DNA of 64,000 bases from an uncultured Acinetobacter sp. (GCF_947493735.1 NZ_CANLSL010000001.1:124001-188000); one strand, 5' to 3'; shown: positions 19,511 through 30,510, counted from the first letter of the stretch. Numbers and translations are program-made. Notes: generated by a model from the letters alone, not told the origin.

Positions 19511-21301
19511 TTATGGTGCAGTCGCAGTTTCAAGTGGACGATCGAGTGGCACATTTAGCAATCGTAAAGATTCCTGCATGATCTTGGCAAAGACAGGTGC
19601 AGCAACAAGCCCACCGTAATATTTTCCTTGAGGATTTTCCACCACCACCACCATGGCAATCCGTGGATTGCTGATCGGTGCAACTCCTGCAAACAGCGCA
19701 CGATATTCATTTTGCGAATAACCTTTACGATCGGCACGCAGTTTATGCGCTGTACCTGTTTTCCCCCCGACACGATAGCCAGGAATCACCGCCTGACGTG
19801 CTGTACCACCGGGTTGAGTCACGCCTTCGAGCATTTGCAATACCGTATCGGCAATTTCAGGTTTAACCATTTGCTCGACTTTTGGTGGCTCAGTTACTTT
19901 AAATAAAGTCAAAGGCACTTTTTGTCCGTGATTGGCGATCATCGCATAAGATTGTGCAAGCTGTAACACCGTAGCATTTAGACCATAGCCATAGGACATG
20001 GTGGCGACTTCCGATACATTCCACTTACTGCGTGGCAAGATCAAACCTGCACTTTCACCGGGGAACTTCACTGCAGACTTTTGACCAAAACCAAGACGCT
20101 GATAAAATAGTGGTAAAGTTTCATACGGTACAGACAAGGCAATCTTTGAGACACCGACGTTAGAAGACTTGATCACAATCCCACCGAGATTCAGCGCACC
20201 GTAATTATGCGTATCTCGAATGGTATGATTACCTATTCGCATATAGCCTGGTGAGGTATTAATCACTGTTTCAGGCTTATATTTACCTGTTTCTAATGCC
20301 ATCATCACTGTCAATGGCTTCATGGTCGAACCTGGTTCGAATGAATCAATCGCACCACGGTTACGCATGGCATCTTTATTGGTAAAGCTTTTTGGATTAT
20401 TCGGGTTATACGATGGCCAACTGCTCATCGCCAAAATTTCACCTGTTTTTACATCGACAGCGATCGCCGTTGCAGAACGTGCATTGTTCGCCACACCCGC
20501 AGCAGTAAGTTCACGGTACATAATATATTGTAGTCGTGAGTCGATACTGAGCTGAATATTTTCCCCTGCTTGCCCTTGAGTTAACACTTCTTCAACTTTT
20601 AGGCGATTACCCCGACGATCACGCAAAATTCGCTGTTCACCATTGACTCCTGCCAGCCGCTTATTCAGTTGCATCTCCAAGCCTTCGATGCCTAGACCAT
20701 TACTATTGGTCACACCAATGATTTGCGCATTCGGCTGTGGCTGTGGATAGTAGCGTTTGTAGGTTTTTTCGGTATACACCCCTTGGAAATTTTGATCCAA
20801 AATGGCTTGCGCTTTGGCAGGTGGCACTTGACGTTTGATCACCACATAACGTGTACGCTCACGACGTTTTACATCACTTTTCAGCTTGCTTGCATCCACA
20901 CCAGCGGCTTTGGCAAGCGCATCTAAGTCGAAATTTTTCTGGCTTGGCTTTTTGCCTTCTGCAATATTTTCTTGATTTAACTTTTGTGCTTGATAATAGT
21001 CTGTTGGGTCGATCACCAAAGTCATCACAGGTGTACTAATCGCCAGTGGCACACCATTACGATCGTTGATTACACCACGCATCGCTTGGACTTTTTCGGT
21101 ATAGAGAATCTTGGCATCGGCTCGTTCTTGTAAGAACGTACTTTCGATGATTTGCACCCAAAAAGCACGACAAATCAGCAAGACAAAGGCGACAAATACA
21201 GCGATCCACAGCAGACGAAAACGCCACATATCTTGAGCAAGAGTTGGCTTGGCGACCACCGCCTTTCGTTTATTTTTGCCTTTTTGTGATTTCAACGCCA
21301 T
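19511..21301 (-). CDS. ftsI: peptidoglycan D,D-transpeptidase FtsI (PBP3)
   Basis: Division-specific class B penicillin-binding protein (596 aa), anchored by one N-terminal helix (about 29-49), which crosslinks septal peptidoglycan. Active-site motifs: STMK with S325, SSN (about 377-379), and KTG with K514. The non-catalytic pedestal domain fills about 60-240. It is located between ftsL and murE as usual, though 139 bases separate it from ftsL. Confidence 0.95.
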   Translation of the reverse strand: MALKSQKGKNKRKAVVAKPTLAQDMWRFRLLWIAVFVAFVLLICRAFWVQIIESTFLQERADAKILYTEKVQAMRGVINDRNGVPLAISTPVMTLVIDPTDYYQAQKLNQENIAEGKKPSQKNFDLDALAKAAGVDASKLKSDVKRRERTRYVVIKRQVPPAKAQAILDQNFQGVYTEKTYKRYYPQPQPNAQIIGVTNSNGLGIEGLEMQLNKRLAGVNGEQRILRDRRGNRLKVEEVLTQGQAGENIQLSIDSRLQYIMYRELTAAGVANNARSATAIAVDVKTGEILAMSSWPSYNPNNPKSFTNKDAMRNRGAIDSFEPGSTMKPLTVMMALETGKYKPETVINTSPGYMRIGNHTIRDTHNYGALNLGGIVIKSSNVGVSKIALSVPYETLPLFYQRLGFGQKSAVKFPGESAGLILPRSKWNVSEVATMSYGYGLNATVLQLAQSYAMIANHGQKVPLTLFKVTEPPKVEQMVKPEIADTVLQMLEGVTQPGGTARQAVIPGYRVGGKTGTAHKLRADRKGYSQNEYRALFAGVAPISNPRIAMVVVVENPQGKYYGGLVAAPVFAKIMQESLRLLNVPLDRPLETATAP

Positions 21302-21440
21302 GTTGCCTTATTTTCCCAATCTTGCTTAGTTTACTTGAAATACTGTGCAGAATTGAATTCATCGAATTCATTTAAGTCGTGTCAGCGAATCCCAACCCTA
21401 TTTAAAATTTGCATCAATTTTGCATCAGTCTTAAAGTAGT

Positions 21441-21902
21441 TCATGGCACATTTCCCTGATCAAGTTGCGATTCACCTAGCGCAATTTTCTCTGTTGCCAA
21501 TTGATTCCCTGCGATTACCACAGTTTGCGATGCAGGCGGTGAAAACATACGAAGCTGTGTTACGGCTCGACTACCAATCTGCGCCGTTGCACCAAAGGTC
21601 TGTTGCTCGATCAGCAAGCGCCCCCACTCTGCATTAAGATTATCTTTTTCCTGCATCAGTTTGGTAAAGCCACGATAATCATAACGATATTTAAATACCT
21701 GATGCACCACCATAAAGGCACTACCCATCACTGCGACGAGTAATACAAAAATAATGGCAATATTTTGCAGCATGGATTTTTCTTGTAAAAACTCTGCATT
21801 GAGCAGTTTACTCGCAGAAGCTTTGCCAAAGTTTTCAGCGGATTGATTCGGCTTGATCTGTTGTTTGTTTTGTTGTTTACGCTGTGGTTGTGTTGTCGCC
21901 AT
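21441..21902 (-). CDS. ftsL: cell division protein FtsL
   Basis: Small bitopic divisome protein (153 aa) that binds FtsB and FtsQ and activates septal synthesis. It has a basic, Q/N-rich cytoplasmic tail (about 1-45), one transmembrane helix (about 47-68, AIIFVLLVAVMGSAFMV) and a short periplasmic part. Identity is supported by position, directly abutting rsmH and before ftsI, and by the region NLNAEWGRLLIEQQTFG, which is the conserved FtsL segment. It is longer than E. coli FtsL (121 aa). Confidence 0.88.
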   Translation of the reverse strand: MATTQPQRKQQNKQQIKPNQSAENFGKASASKLLNAEFLQEKSMLQNIAIIFVLLVAVMGSAFMVVHQVFKYRYDYRGFTKLMQEKDNLNAEWGRLLIEQQTFGATAQIGSRAVTQLRMFSPPASQTVVIAGNQLATEKIALGESQLDQGNVP

Positions 21903-22838
21903 TTATACTTGCTCCTCACGCATCTCCACACGTGCTGCCACTCGAAGCCATGCACTACGTGAACGTGGATTTTCTTTGACTTCCACTGTACTTGGTGCAA
22001 TACGTGCAATTTTCTTTAAGCGTCGTGTGTCTTTTTGCGTTGTTTGCGAAAGTACCGCACCCCAATCCTGTTCAGGCAAAGTCGATTCTTTTTGGATAAA
22101 TTGTTTAATCAAACGGTCTTCCAAAGAATGAAAACTAATCACCGCAAGGCGACCATTGGGTTTTAATAATTCCACTGCTTGCGGTAAAAACTGCTCCACA
22201 TCATCGAGTTCACGATTGATAAAAATCCGAATCGCTTGGAATGTCCGTGTCGCTGCGTGTTTATGCTTTTCCCATTTTGGATGAGCGACTTTGACGATTT
22301 CAGCCAGTTGTGCTGTGGTATCTATCTGACCTGCATTTTTAATCGCTTTGGCAATGCGGCGGCTATAACGCTCCTCACCATATTTAAAAATAATATTGGC
22401 AAGCTCAGTTTCATCAACCTCAAGGAGCCACTCGGCGGCAGTTAAACCTTGCGAATTGTCCATACGCATATCGAGAGGACCATTATGCATAAAACTAAAA
22501 CCACGTTCCGCCTGATCAAGCTGTGGCGACGACACACCCAAATCTGCCATAATGCCATCTACAGTAGTCACACCGAGTTCAGCAAGCGCATCTTTAAGAT
22601 CGGCAAAACTGGCATGGATAATCTGAAAACGTGCATCTTCTTCGGCGAGTTTCTGTGCTTCTGCTAAGGCTTGAGGGTCTTTATCAAAGGCATAGACTTT
22701 GGCATCGGCATCAAGCTGACTTAAAAGCTGACGTGTATGCCCCCCACGACCAAAAGTCGCATCAACAAAAATTCCAGACTGTTTCTCACCTAATACAGCA
22801 TCAACAGTTTCATTCAACAACACAGAAATATGGGACAT
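21903..22838 (-). CDS. rsmH: 16S rRNA (cytosine1402-N4)-methyltransferase
   Basis: SAM-dependent enzyme (311 aa), formerly MraW, that methylates C1402 in the ribosomal decoding centre. Motifs: MSHISVLLNETV at the start, FVDATFGRGGHT (SAM site, about 25-36), and FSFMHNGPLDMRMD (about 138-151). I start at the ATG at 22838 as in homologues; an upstream TTG at 22847 is possible. It heads the partial dcw operon. No mraZ is present upstream, where ilvD follows instead. Confidence 0.94.
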   Translation of the reverse strand: MSHISVLLNETVDAVLGEKQSGIFVDATFGRGGHTRQLLSQLDADAKVYAFDKDPQALAEAQKLAEEDARFQIIHASFADLKDALAELGVTTVDGIMADLGVSSPQLDQAERGFSFMHNGPLDMRMDNSQGLTAAEWLLEVDETELANIIFKYGEERYSRRIAKAIKNAGQIDTTAQLAEIVKVAHPKWEKHKHAATRTFQAIRIFINRELDDVEQFLPQAVELLKPNGRLAVISFHSLEDRLIKQFIQKESTLPEQDWGAVLSQTTQKDTRRLKKIARIAPSTVEVKENPRSRSAWLRVAARVEMREEQV

Positions 22839-23048
22839 GGAACACAACGATTGGTTTTATGAGCTAAACAATTATCTTAAAAATAAATTTAAAATAACAC
22901 ATGCAATTCAGACAATTATTCATGTTTTTGGGGCGCACCCCAAGCCAAAATTTGTATCAATTGTATTTAATGCCAAATTTTACCTATCTACACAAGATCC
23001 GTCACGCCACTGTAGAGTTTCTTGCGTATCACATGACATTTCAAAAGC

Positions 23049-23084
23049 AAAAAATGCACATCACCTGAGCAATGTGCATTTTCA
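23049..23084 (-). terminator. terminator of ilvD
   Basis: Inverted repeat AAAATGCACAT / ATGTGCATTTT (23051-23061 and 23072-23082) with a 10-base loop. It is followed on the minus strand by a T-rich run, about 20 bases after the ilvD stop. Confidence 0.8.
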
Positions 23085-23099
23085 ATCAATGATAACAAC

Positions 23100-24929
23100 T
23101 TAAAGAACGCGTACCGCACCTTTTGCCGCACTGGTCGAATGCTTCGCATAAATCTTCAATGACTTAGACACTTTACGCTTACGCTCTTCGACTGGATGCC
23201 AGCCTTTATCTTCTTGGATGTGCCGACGGTGCGCCATCGTTGCATCATCAATATCAAGGTGAATGGTACGATTTGGAATATCAATCTGAATGGTATCGCC
23301 ATCTTCCACCAAAGCAATCGCACCACCTTCAGCTGCTTCTGGTGAAACGTGACCGATAGATAGACCAGATGAACCACCTGAGAAACGACCGTCAGTGATC
23401 AGCGCACAATCTTTACCCAAGCCTTTCGACTTCAAATAACTGGTTGGGTAAAGCATCTCTTGCATACCTGGTCCACCACGAGGGCCTTCATAGCGAATCA
23501 CCACGACATCACCTGCAACGATCTTGCCACCGAGAATCGCTTCAACCGCTGAATCCTGACTTTCAAATACACGTGCTGTACCGTTAAATCTCAAAATGGA
23601 TTCGTCAACACCTGCTGTTTTCACGATACAACCATCCAATGCGATATTGCCGTAAAGTACTGCCAAACCACCATCTTTAGAGAAGGCATGCTCTGCATTA
23701 CGGATCACGCCTTTTTCACGGTCGCCGTCCAAAGTTGAATAATAACGATCTTGTGAGAACGCCACTTGAGTTGGGATACCACCCGGTGACGAACGGAAAA
23801 ATTCATATACTGTAGGATCTTCAGTACGGATAATGTCCCACTTATCGAGAGCATCTTTCATTGTTTTTTCATGGACAGTGCTGACCGAGGTATCAAGCAG
23901 TCCTGCACGATCAAGCTCGCCGAGAATCGACATAATACCGCCCGCACGGTGGACGTCTTCCATATGCACGTCAGACTTCGCAGGGGCAACTTTAGATAAC
24001 ACAGGGACTTTACGAGATAACACATCAATGTCATCCATACTAAAGTCAACTTCTGCTTCATGCGCTGCGGCTAATAAGTGCAATACAGTATTGGTCGAAC
24101 CGCCCATGGCAATATCAAGTGTCATGGCATTTTCAAAGGCTGCTTTGGTCGCAATCGAACGTGGCAAGATACTGTAATCATTTTGTTCATAATGACGACG
24201 GCACAAATCAACAACCAACTGCCCTGCTTTTAAGAATAATTTTTTACGGTTGGCATGGGTTGCCACGATCGAACCATTCCCTGGAAGCGATAATCCTAAA
24301 GCTTCCGTCAAACAGTTCATTGAATTGGCAGTAAACATACCCGAGCAAGAACCACAAGTCGGACATGCTGAGCGTTCAAACGCTTCAACTTCTTCATCAG
24401 TATAATTTTCATCTGCAGCAACCACCATCGCATCAACAAGGTCAATGGCTTTTTCATCACCACGGAATTTGACCTTACCTGCCTCCATCGGACCGCCTGA
24501 CACAAATACCACTGGAATGTTCAGACGCATTGCCGCCATAAGCATTCCCGGTGTGATTTTGTCACAGTTTGAGATACACACCATCGCATCGGCACAGTGC
24601 GCATTGACCATATACTCAACCGAATCTGCAATCAAATCACGAGACGGCAATGAATACAGCATCCCATCATGACCCATCGCAATACCGTCATCGACTGCAA
24701 TGGTATTAAACTCTTTTGCCACACCGCCTGATGCTTCGATCTCACGAGCCACCAACTGACCTAAATCTTTGAGATGGACGTGCCCCGGAACGAATTGAGT
24801 AAATGAGTTGACCACGGCAATAATCGGCTTACCAAAGTCTTCATCTTTCATTCCTGTTGCACGCCATAAGCCACGTGCACCAGCCATATTACGACCATGT
24901 GTTGATGTTTTCGAACGATAATCAGGCAT
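23100..24929 (-). CDS. ilvD: dihydroxy-acid dehydratase
   Basis: Iron-sulfur enzyme (609 aa) that catalyses the third step of isoleucine and valine synthesis. Cluster and active-site motifs are visible: [16 protein letters not shown] (about 122) and [20 protein letters not shown] (about 193). I start at [14 protein letters not shown], which has GGAAG 7 bases upstream and gives the family length. The frame upstream to 25010 adds 27 residues not seen in homologues. It has its own terminator. Confidence 0.95.
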   Translation of the reverse strand: MPDYRSKTSTHGRNMAGARGLWRATGMKDEDFGKPIIAVVNSFTQFVPGHVHLKDLGQLVAREIEASGGVAKEFNTIAVDDGIAMGHDGMLYSLPSRDLIADSVEYMVNAHCADAMVCISNCDKITPGMLMAAMRLNIPVVFVSGGPMEAGKVKFRGDEKAIDLVDAMVVAADENYTDEEVEAFERSACPTCGSCSGMFTANSMNCLTEALGLSLPGNGSIVATHANRKKLFLKAGQLVVDLCRRHYEQNDYSILPRSIATKAAFENAMTLDIAMGGSTNTVLHLLAAAHEAEVDFSMDDIDVLSRKVPVLSKVAPAKSDVHMEDVHRAGGIMSILGELDRAGLLDTSVSTVHEKTMKDALDKWDIIRTEDPTVYEFFRSSPGGIPTQVAFSQDRYYSTLDGDREKGVIRNAEHAFSKDGGLAVLYGNIALDGCIVKTAGVDESILRFNGTARVFESQDSAVEAILGGKIVAGDVVVIRYEGPRGGPGMQEMLYPTSYLKSKGLGKDCALITDGRFSGGSSGLSIGHVSPEAAEGGAIALVEDGDTIQIDIPNRTIHLDIDDATMAHRRHIQEDKGWHPVEERKRKVSKSLKIYAKHSTSAAKGAVRVL

Positions 24930-25243
24930 GAGTACTTCCAAAAAATTAGATGCTTGAGTGAAACCTGAGATTCCCTCTGGCAAAACTTGCATTGTGTGCT
25001 GATCATTCAATCAGCTGATCTATCCAATAATGATACTACAATTCGAGTGGGGATAGGGAAGATGAAAAGTATAATCCTCACAAGCAAAAATTATATGAAT
25101 ACAAAACGACTTAAACTGTCTCAACGATAATATTAGTAAATAGTAATCAAGCGGAAGTTTCGTTAAAATCAAGGATTCTTTCTAATTACATCTACAAGCC
25201 CTTTCTTAGGTAGGCTTTCAACAAAATTTTTAAGAACGAAAAT
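24930..25243. other. gene-free stretch upstream of ilvD
   Basis: AT-rich DNA between ilvD and the ATPase-like fragment. I see no convincing operator or RNA. Promoters for ilvD and for the truncated gene must lie here. Confidence 0.4.
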
Positions 25244-25444
25244 TTGGCTTTTGACAATATAAACTTTACCAATGATCATGATTTTGGGAAATATTTAAAC
25301 AAATTCGTGACACCATCTGTACCAGTCACCACACCTGATCAACGTATTGGACGAAGTGAGAAACTTACAAGTGCACGTAGAGCCTTATTAGATATAGGTG
25401 GCTTTGTTGCACAAAGATTTGAAATGCAAAGCGCCCCTAATTGA
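25244..25444 (+). pseudogene. 5' fragment of an ATPase-like gene cut by the IS
   Basis: About 52 codons (TTG start) lead into the left end of the IS at 25400, and the frame then reads 14 codons of IS sequence to a stop. The host part ends TPDQRIGRSEKLTSARRALL followed by DIG. This resembles the stretch before the Walker A loop in AAA/Orc-like P-loop ATPases (a GRxxxLxxxxxAL pattern followed by a glycine-rich loop). The rest of the gene is not found on the other side of the IS, so it has been deleted. No ATG or strong ribosome site is visible. The family assignment is inference from a short segment. Confidence 0.45.
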
Positions 25445-26438
25445 GCCAAATTTAAGGCGTAACTTGGGTAAATGGTCGACCTAATTCAGTGAATTTATTG
25501 AGGACTGCCACACGTGTATGAATCTCATTGACTTGGCTTTGAAAGTTTCTCGCACGGAGTTTATCTCCTATTAATTTGATGCAATGCATCTTAGTTTCAA
25601 CCAAACTTCGCCGATGATAGCCTGACCAATTTTTCCATATTGTTCTCCCTAAACGTTTAACTGTTCGAAGTAATTCATTTCGCTCTAGCGAGCTGGTCTT
25701 TGTATCTTTCCAAGGTTTCGCATTTTTTCTTGGCGGAATCACCGCATGTGCTTGTCGGTCTGCAATTACTTGACGGCATTGCTTGGTGTCATAAGCCCCA
25801 TCAGTATAAACAGAGTCAATCTGCTCATCTTGTGGAATCTGATCGAGTAAATCACCAAGCACTTGTGAATCACTCACATTATTTGTAGTGAGTTGAATAG
25901 CGCGTATTTGAAGGGTTTCAGCATCTATACCAATATGAAGTTTACGCCATTGGCGACGATATTCAGGTTGGTGTTTCTTACGCTTCCATTCACCTTCGCC
26001 TAGAAACTTTAAGCCAGTAGAATCGACGAGTAGCTGGAGACCATTACTGCTTTTTTGATAGTTAATTGCAATATCAATATGCTTTTGTCTTCTACAAATG
26101 GTTGAATAATCCGGTGCTGTCCAATCTAATCTACAAAGATGAATGAGACTTTGCACAAAGCCAGTGACCATACGTAAAGACAGACGGAATAAGGATTTAA
26201 TCATTAAGCAGCATTGGATGGCTGCGTCGGAGTAGGTTTGATTTCGCCCTTGTTTGCCTTTTGATGGCGCATACCATTGCGTAGCAGGATCAAACCAAAT
26301 GGCAATATTTCCGCGACTCATGAGTGCTCGGTTATATGCGGGCCAATTGGTTGTGCGGTAGATTTTGTGTGTAGGCTTCTTCATTTGAAAATTATATCGC
26401 TAAAAAAGCCTTTACAGATAGGTTTGTGCAACAAAGCC
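25400..26438 (-). mobile_element. IS5-family (IS903-type) insertion sequence
   Basis: A 1,039-bp element bounded by inverted repeats: GGCTTTGTTGCACAAA at 25400-25415 and its complement ending at 26438. These ends resemble the IS903 group (GGCTTTGTTG...). It carries one intact transposase gene. The 9-bp flanks (gatataggt and attcatatg) do not match, so the usual 9-bp target duplication is absent, which suggests an adjacent deletion or recombination after insertion. Confidence 0.9.
25452..26384 (-). CDS. IS5-family transposase
   Basis: Complete DDE transposase (310 aa). The N-terminal part contains RNQTYSDAAIQCCLMIKSLF, typical of the IS5/IS903 group. The catalytic triad can be placed at D in LLVDSTGLK, D in VYTDGAYD and E in RRSLVETKMH. 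The frame is uninterrupted, so the element may still be active. It lies inside inverted repeats on the minus strand. Confidence 0.93.
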   Translation of the reverse strand: MKKPTHKIYRTTNWPAYNRALMSRGNIAIWFDPATQWYAPSKGKQGRNQTYSDAAIQCCLMIKSLFRLSLRMVTGFVQSLIHLCRLDWTAPDYSTICRRQKHIDIAINYQKSSNGLQLLVDSTGLKFLGEGEWKRKKHQPEYRRQWRKLHIGIDAETLQIRAIQLTTNNVSDSQVLGDLLDQIPQDEQIDSVYTDGAYDTKQCRQVIADRQAHAVIPPRKNAKPWKDTKTSSLERNELLRTVKRLGRTIWKNWSGYHRRSLVETKMHCIKLIGDKLRARNFQSQVNEIHTRVAVLNKFTELGRPFTQVTP

Positions 26439-26569
26439 ATTCATATGCTTATTAATTTTTAATATAAATCGATTGTAGTGATCATTATTTGTGTTTAATT
26501 TATAAAATCAATTGACCAAACTGACATATTGGCTTGATTCCCCGCCGAAATTCAAACTTAAACAACTGC

Positions 26570-27790
26570 TTATCTTTTCACCACTTTTTCCACTTCTTTG
26601 ATGGTTTGCTTGATCGGCTCGTAGTCCAAAAGCCATGTCAGATTGATCGAACGCTGATGATGTTGATCTGCCAAAAGATCAATCACACTCTTTTCCCCAC
26701 GACCCACCAAATGCTGACGATAAAAGTAATATAGCAATGCCACTGTGGTGGTGATCATCACCGCCATCATCACCCAAAAGCCTTGTGGAGACTTTGACCC
26801 AGGCAAAACTTCAAAGTTCATGCCATATATACCTGTCAGCAAGGTCAACGGTGCAAACACTGCAGTAATAATGGCGAGGATGCGCATGTTTTCATTGGTC
26901 TGATTGGCGATGGCATTAAAGTGAATATCGATCGCCGTCTGAATCGCACCGCCCAATCGATGCGTGTGCTTTTGAATCCGTTCAACATGGCTCATCAGAT
27001 CATTGACTCGCAGCAATAACAGTTCTTGCGTCATCGCCTGTTTTGCATCGACCAAATGATTAAAATTATCAACAATCTCATCACGTAGCTCTTGTAGCAT
27101 TTCGATCTGTTCTTCACACAGATTTTCCACCTGTTGAAACGCCATATCTTCTTGGAATAATTGTTGCCACTGTTTAAAGCGTCGATTACCTTGTAGCAAT
27201 TCTTGTTGCCAATATTCGACACGACGTGTCAATGGCTTACGAATATCCAGATAACCATCGACCATGCTATTGAGCAATCGAAGCGCCAAATCAATTGGTG
27301 TACTGGATAATTTGCGGGGCTTATTTTGCTCATCGATCTGGCGCTGTAGCATCTGATTAAAGCGTTGAATATAGGCTTCGATCGGACGATTGCCCTGCTC
27401 TCGCACAGTCACTAAGGCATGCTGACTGAGCAAAAAACTCACTGGCGTGGATGCCAAGCCAAAAACATTATCATGCGTTTCAGCAGCGTTTTGCGCAGTA
27501 CCGATCTCATCATCTGGGGTAATCAGTTTGCGAAAAATTAATAGATCATAATCCTCAACAGGATCAAACACACAAGGATGTTCAATATTGAGAATATCTT
27601 GAAGATGAAACTCATTGATACAAATATCTGTCAGCTGGTGGATATGCTGTTGCCACTGTTCTTTATGCTGCACCACTTCACTGCGTAGACAGTCCACCCA
27701 CTTAAATAAAAGCTCATGCTCAGTACAACTTTGCTCTGCCAAAAAGACACTTTGTTCCGTGGTATGACGATAAAAATAATAGGTTTGCAT
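26570..27790 (-). CDS. CorA/ZntB-family divalent cation transporter
   Basis: Pentameric inner-membrane transporter of the CorA superfamily (406 aa). A long N-terminal cytoplasmic domain (about 1-340) is followed by two C-terminal helices. The first helix ends with the signature YGMNFEVLPG (GMN motif), after which the second helix WVMMAVMITTTVALLYYF follows. Whether it moves magnesium, cobalt or zinc cannot be decided from the sequence. It ends at the IS side of the locus; the promoter probably lies in the 180 bases before pnp's terminator. Confidence 0.85.
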   Translation of the reverse strand: MQTYYFYRHTTEQSVFLAEQSCTEHELLFKWVDCLRSEVVQHKEQWQQHIHQLTDICINEFHLQDILNIEHPCVFDPVEDYDLLIFRKLITPDDEIGTAQNAAETHDNVFGLASTPVSFLLSQHALVTVREQGNRPIEAYIQRFNQMLQRQIDEQNKPRKLSSTPIDLALRLLNSMVDGYLDIRKPLTRRVEYWQQELLQGNRRFKQWQQLFQEDMAFQQVENLCEEQIEMLQELRDEIVDNFNHLVDAKQAMTQELLLLRVNDLMSHVERIQKHTHRLGGAIQTAIDIHFNAIANQTNENMRILAIITAVFAPLTLLTGIYGMNFEVLPGSKSPQGFWVMMAVMITTTVALLYYFYRQHLVGRGEKSVIDLLADQHHQRSINLTWLLDYEPIKQTIKEVEKVVKR

Positions 27791-27893
27791 GAGTTCTCAA
27801 ATTTTAAAAATGGGTTCAAACAGAAGAAATATCAAAGTTAGTGCATTTAATCAGCATAGATAGACTAACTCAACTTCACATCAATTTCCCCTA

Positions 27894-27921
27894 TAAAAAA
27901 ATCCTCACCGAAGTGAGGATT
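27894..27921 (-). terminator. terminator of pnp
   Basis: Stem AATCCTCAC / GTGAGGATT with a UUCG tetraloop on the minus strand, followed by a run of T. It lies about 50 bases after the pnp stop. Textbook rho-independent form. Confidence 0.92.
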
Positions 27922-27969
27922 CTATCAAGCTGATGTGCTCAATTTAAAGCAACTTTCTCAGCAAGGCAA

Positions 27970-30084
27970 TTAAGCCTCCGTTGGCGCAACTTGCTCTTGT
28001 GGGATGTCTTTCATAGTCAATTTGATACGACCACGATTGTCGACATCTTGTACTTGCACTTGCAAGATTTGACCTTCGCTAAGGACATCAGAGACATTGG
28101 CTACACGCTCATTAGAGATTTGTGAGATGTGAAGCAAGCCATCAGTACCCGGCATGATATTCACGAACGCACCAAATTCAACGATACGAATCACTTTACC
28201 TGTGTAGATTGTACCTGGCTCGATCTCAGCAGTAAGTGCTTGGATCTTGGCAACCGCTGCACTTGCAGACGCTTTCGACTCACCAAATACACGTACTGTA
28301 CCGTTGTCTTCGATATCGATCGCTGCACCAGTTTCTTCAGTGATTGAACGAATAGTCGCGCCACCTTTACCAATCACATCACGGATCTTATCAGGGTTGA
28401 TATTGATCACTTGGAACGTCGGAGCAAACATGTTGATTTCAGGGCGAGCACGTGAGATCACTTTGTTCATTTCGTTCAAGATGTGGATACGACCAGCATA
28501 GGCTTGGTTGAGTGCCACTTCCATGATTTCTTCAGTGATGCCTTCGATCTTGATGTCCATTTGCAGTGCAGTAATACCGTTGGCTGAACCTGCAACTTTA
28601 AAGTCCATATCGCCAAGATGATCTTCATCACCCAAGATGTCAGAAAGCACTGCGAAACGCTCACCTTCTTTGACTAGACCCATTGCAATACCTGCAACTG
28701 GCGCTTTCAAAGGTACACCTGCATCCATCAATGCAAGCGATGCACCACATACAGATGCCATTGAAGATGAACCATTCGACTCAGTAATATCAGACACGAT
28801 ACGAAGTACATATGGGAAGCGATCTGCCGCAGGAAGCACGGCTTGTACACCACGACGTGCTAGGCGACCATGACCGATTTCACGACGTTTTGGACCTGTT
28901 TCACGACCAGTTTCACCCACTGAATATGCAGGGAAGTTGTAGTGCAACATAAAGTTGTCAGTTTTTGTACCCGCAAGAGTATCAACCATCAAGGCGTCAC
29001 GAGTATTACCTAAAGTGGCAGTCACAAGCGCCTGAGTTTCACCACGAGTAAACAATGCAGAACCGTGAGTACGACCCAATACGCCAACTTGTACGTCGAG
29101 CTGACGAACAGTCTTGGTGTCACGACCGTCGATACGTGCTTTACCAGACAAGATATTGTCACGCACGGTACGGTATTTTAGGTCTTCGAATAATTCATTC
29201 AAATCATCTGCAATGCCTGTTTCATCTTCAGCAGGCACGAACTGCGCAACTGCTTCAGCTTGAAGTGCATCAAGTGCTGCATAGCGATCTTGTTTCACTG
29301 CAATGGTATACGCTTCTGAGATTTTTGCTTCGAAAGCATCTTTGAGTTTTGCACGAAGGTCTTCATTCTTCTCAGGTGCAGTCCACGTAGATTCTGTTGC
29401 ACCCGCTGCTTTAGCAAATTCTTGAATGGCTTTGATGGCAATTTGTTGCTCATCATGACCGAATAATACTGCACCAAGCATTTGATCTTCTGAAAGTTCT
29501 TTCGCTTCAGATTCAACCATCAATACCGCAGTTTCTGTACCTGCAACCACAAGGTCAAGTGCAGATTCAGCCATTTGCGCATGGCTTGGGTTAAGAATAT
29601 ATTCGCCATTGATCAAACCAACACGTGCCGCACCAATTGGACCACGGAACGGTGTCCCTGCGATTGCAAGTGCCGCAGATGTACCAAGCATCGCTGCAAT
29701 ATCAGCATCCATAGTCTTGTCAGAAGACACTACAGAGGCCGTGACTTGCACTTCGTTAAAGTAACCTTCAGGGAACAATGGACGAATTGGACGGTCGATC
29801 AAACGAGAAATTAATGTTTCCGCTTCAGATGCACGACCTTCACGCTTACCATAACCACCTGGGATACGACCCGCCGCATATTGCTTCTCTTGGTAGTTTA
29901 CAGTGAGTGGAAAGAAGTCTTGACCTGCTTTCGCTGTTGGTTGTGCAACCACCGCAACAAGTACACTGACGCCACCCATAGTGACAAGCACAGAGTTAGC
30001 TTGACGGGCAACACGACCTGTTTCTAAAACAACCGTGTGTTGACCATATTGGAATTCTTTACGAACAAGATTAAACATAGACAT
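27970..30084 (-). CDS. pnp: polynucleotide phosphorylase
   Basis: Trimeric 3'-5' exoribonuclease (704 aa) that degrades RNA with phosphate; part of the degradosome in many bacteria. Two RNase PH domains (about 1-230 and 320-545) are followed by a KH domain ([20 protein letters not shown], about 555) and an S1 domain ([20 protein letters not shown], about 625). AGGAAA lies upstream of the first ATG; a second ATG two codons on is an alternative. Located after rpsO on the same strand, the classic rpsO-pnp order, but a strong terminator separates the two. Confidence 0.96.
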   Translation of the reverse strand: MSMFNLVRKEFQYGQHTVVLETGRVARQANSVLVTMGGVSVLVAVVAQPTAKAGQDFFPLTVNYQEKQYAAGRIPGGYGKREGRASEAETLISRLIDRPIRPLFPEGYFNEVQVTASVVSSDKTMDADIAAMLGTSAALAIAGTPFRGPIGAARVGLINGEYILNPSHAQMAESALDLVVAGTETAVLMVESEAKELSEDQMLGAVLFGHDEQQIAIKAIQEFAKAAGATESTWTAPEKNEDLRAKLKDAFEAKISEAYTIAVKQDRYAALDALQAEAVAQFVPAEDETGIADDLNELFEDLKYRTVRDNILSGKARIDGRDTKTVRQLDVQVGVLGRTHGSALFTRGETQALVTATLGNTRDALMVDTLAGTKTDNFMLHYNFPAYSVGETGRETGPKRREIGHGRLARRGVQAVLPAADRFPYVLRIVSDITESNGSSSMASVCGASLALMDAGVPLKAPVAGIAMGLVKEGERFAVLSDILGDEDHLGDMDFKVAGSANGITALQMDIKIEGITEEIMEVALNQAYAGRIHILNEMNKVISRARPEINMFAPTFQVININPDKIRDVIGKGGATIRSITEETGAAIDIEDNGTVRVFGESKASASAAVAKIQALTAEIEPGTIYTGKVIRIVEFGAFVNIMPGTDGLLHISQISNERVANVSDVLSEGQILQVQVQDVDNRGRIKLTMKDIPQEQVAPTEA

Positions 30085-30510
30085 GTTTTATTATTTCCTA
30101 ATTGTTTAATGGGGACTTCGAAAAGCAACCTATCTTGGCAACTTTTTCGATATTCCCGAATACTGGTTTTATCTTTGGTAGAAAGCCCCTAAGGTTTGGC
30201 ATTGCATCAATCTTTTTTATTTCTATTTTAATCGCGGTAACATACGATATAAATCTCGAAATACTGAATGAAATGCCATGGCAAAGCTTAGAAGCTGTTT
30301 TCGACCATTAAAACCAATTTACTTCATACAATGAAAGCCGACTAACCGACTCTCTTTTTTTCGCTCAAGATACAAATTTTCATTTGTGGCTCAAGCTTAT
30401 ACGATTTTTGATCAGATAAAAACCCGAACAAAATCTTTCACGACAAACAAAAGAAGAGGCTTATCGCCCCTTCAATTTATACCAGTCTATTCGTCTTGCT
30501 AAGCAACAGC
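30085..30510 (-). other. rpsO-pnp intergenic region
   Basis: 426 bases that hold the rpsO terminator (30448-30473) and, toward pnp, an AT-rich leader of about 350 bases. In enterobacteria this leader is cut by RNase III for pnp autocontrol; I did not find an obvious long RNase III-type stem here. A small reading frame on the plus strand (30102-30311) has no supporting features. Confidence 0.5.
30448..30473 (-). terminator. terminator of rpsO
   Basis: Minus-strand stem GAAGGGGC / GCCTCTTC (one G-U pair) with loop GATAA, followed by TTTTG. It lies about 40 bases after the rpsO stop. Confidence 0.82.

Noticed and set aside
30102-30311. 69-codon plus-strand frame in the pnp leader
   Set aside because: Antisense to the expected pnp 5' region, no start signals, no recognisable similarity.
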